Of a DNA stretch of 13,254 bases, positions 12,982-13,254 are shown piece by piece. The notes beneath the pieces are model-generated. The model saw only the letters and a list, made by a program, of their open reading frames with translations, was not told the DNA's origin and did no database searches. Positions within the stretch are counted from its first letter, which is position 1; each line of letters starts with the position of its first letter. The stretch covers positions 1 through 13,254 of the forward strand of contig JAIXYF010000095.1 of NCBI GenBank assembly GCA_027490345.1. The letters are read 5' to 3'. Origin of the DNA: Novosphingobium sp. (GTDB taxonomy: Bacteria; Pseudomonadota; Alphaproteobacteria; Sphingomonadales; Sphingomonadaceae). A program made the translations under genes and the position numbers.

Positions 12982-13254
12982 TCAGAGCTTGCGCCCGATC
13001 AGCTCCTTCATGATCTCGTTCGTGCCGCCGAAAATGCGCGTAACGCGCGCACCGCGCCAGGCGCGGGCAATCGCGTACTCGTTCATATAGCCGGCACCGC
13101 CGTGGAGCTGGAGGCACTTGTCCATAACTTCCCACTGCAGTTCGGTGTGCCACAGCTTGGCGGCAGCGCCTTCCTCGGCAGTCAGTTCCTTCTTCAAGTG
13201 GCGGGTCAGCGCCCAGTCGAGGTGCGCCCAGCCGACTTGCAGTTTCGATTTGAT
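12982..13254 (-). CDS. Acyl-CoA dehydrogenase, C-terminal part (5' end outside window)
   Basis: This is the last 90 residues of a gene that enters from the right edge, with its frame open to base 13254. The sequence is the closing helical domain of a standard acyl-CoA dehydrogenase: QWEVMDKCLQLHGGAGYMNE, a basic AIARAWRGARVTRIFGGTNEI stretch, and MKELIGRKL at the C-terminus. The Glu of GGTNEIM is at the usual position of the catalytic base or the residue following the adenine-binding loop. It differs clearly from the 573-residue dehydrogenase at 4976, which has YEGTNGIQ and an extra domain. The stop is followed after 44 bases by an intrinsic terminator. Substrate range cannot be told from this fragment. 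Confidence 0.93.
   Translation of the reverse strand: MKSKLQVGWAHLDWALTRHLKKELTAEEGAAAKLWHTELQWEVMDKCLQLHGGAGYMNEYAIARAWRGARVTRIFGGTNEIMKELIGRKL

Overview
The window is high-GC chromosomal DNA, probably from an alphaproteobacterium of the order Sphingomonadales (Novosphingobium/Erythrobacter-like). This is inferred from the SUV3-type helicase / S4-domain protein / seven-iron ferredoxin / CarD gene order, from promoter words resembling the alphaproteobacterial housekeeping pattern (TTGACGS, 10-14 bases, GCTANAWC), and from the protein families present. No database search was possible. I see no rRNA, tRNA, insertion sequence, phage gene or CRISPR array. It reads as ordinary core genome, and most of the interest lies in the control regions.

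Left part, plus strand (1-3987). The C-terminal part of an RNA helicase enters from the left edge. It overlaps the start of a small Hsp15-like S4 RNA-binding protein, which overlaps the start of the ferredoxin gene fdxA, giving a translationally coupled trio. After a 326-base gap with a candidate promoter and two leader hairpins comes a carD/cdnL RNA-polymerase-binding regulator, closed by a strong intrinsic terminator. Then come two lipoprotein genes: a GIN-domain (DUF2807) protein with a 20-residue beta repeat, and a small coiled-coil lipoprotein starting at TTG.

Middle part (3984-9551). A Sua5/TsaC-type threonylcarbamoyl-AMP synthase (tRNA t6A modification) lies on the minus strand, divergent from an acyl-CoA dehydrogenase with an extended C-terminus. 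The two seem to share one symmetric -10 palindrome, which would make the synthase mRNA nearly leaderless. The dehydrogenase overlaps a DUF815 AAA ATPase by four bases. Converging on that pair is a membrane-anchored sorbosone/glucose-dehydrogenase-like beta-propeller. Divergent from the propeller is free methionine-(R)-sulfoxide reductase (msrC), whose Shine-Dalgarno sits in one arm of a 12-bp perfect inverted repeat touching the start codon.

Right part (9705-13254). An exported glycine-zipper protein (plus strand) converges on an exported M48-type zinc metallopeptidase (minus strand). The 67-base gap between them holds a G-quadruplex motif on one strand and a run of 15 C on the other side. 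Upstream of the peptidase are an AT-rich island with a promoter-like sequence and a terminator-like hairpin, then an exported CAP/SCP-domain protein. The GTG start of the CAP gene lies inside the terminator hairpin of the next minus-strand gene, an acyl-CoA dehydrogenase cut by the right edge.

Functionally the window mixes RNA/translation upkeep (helicase, S4 protein, t6A synthase), transcription control (CarD), redox and acyl-CoA metabolism (ferredoxin, two acyl-CoA dehydrogenases, propeller dehydrogenase, msrC) and envelope or secreted proteins (two lipoproteins, glycine zipper, M48, CAP). I found no convincing new multi-gene system.
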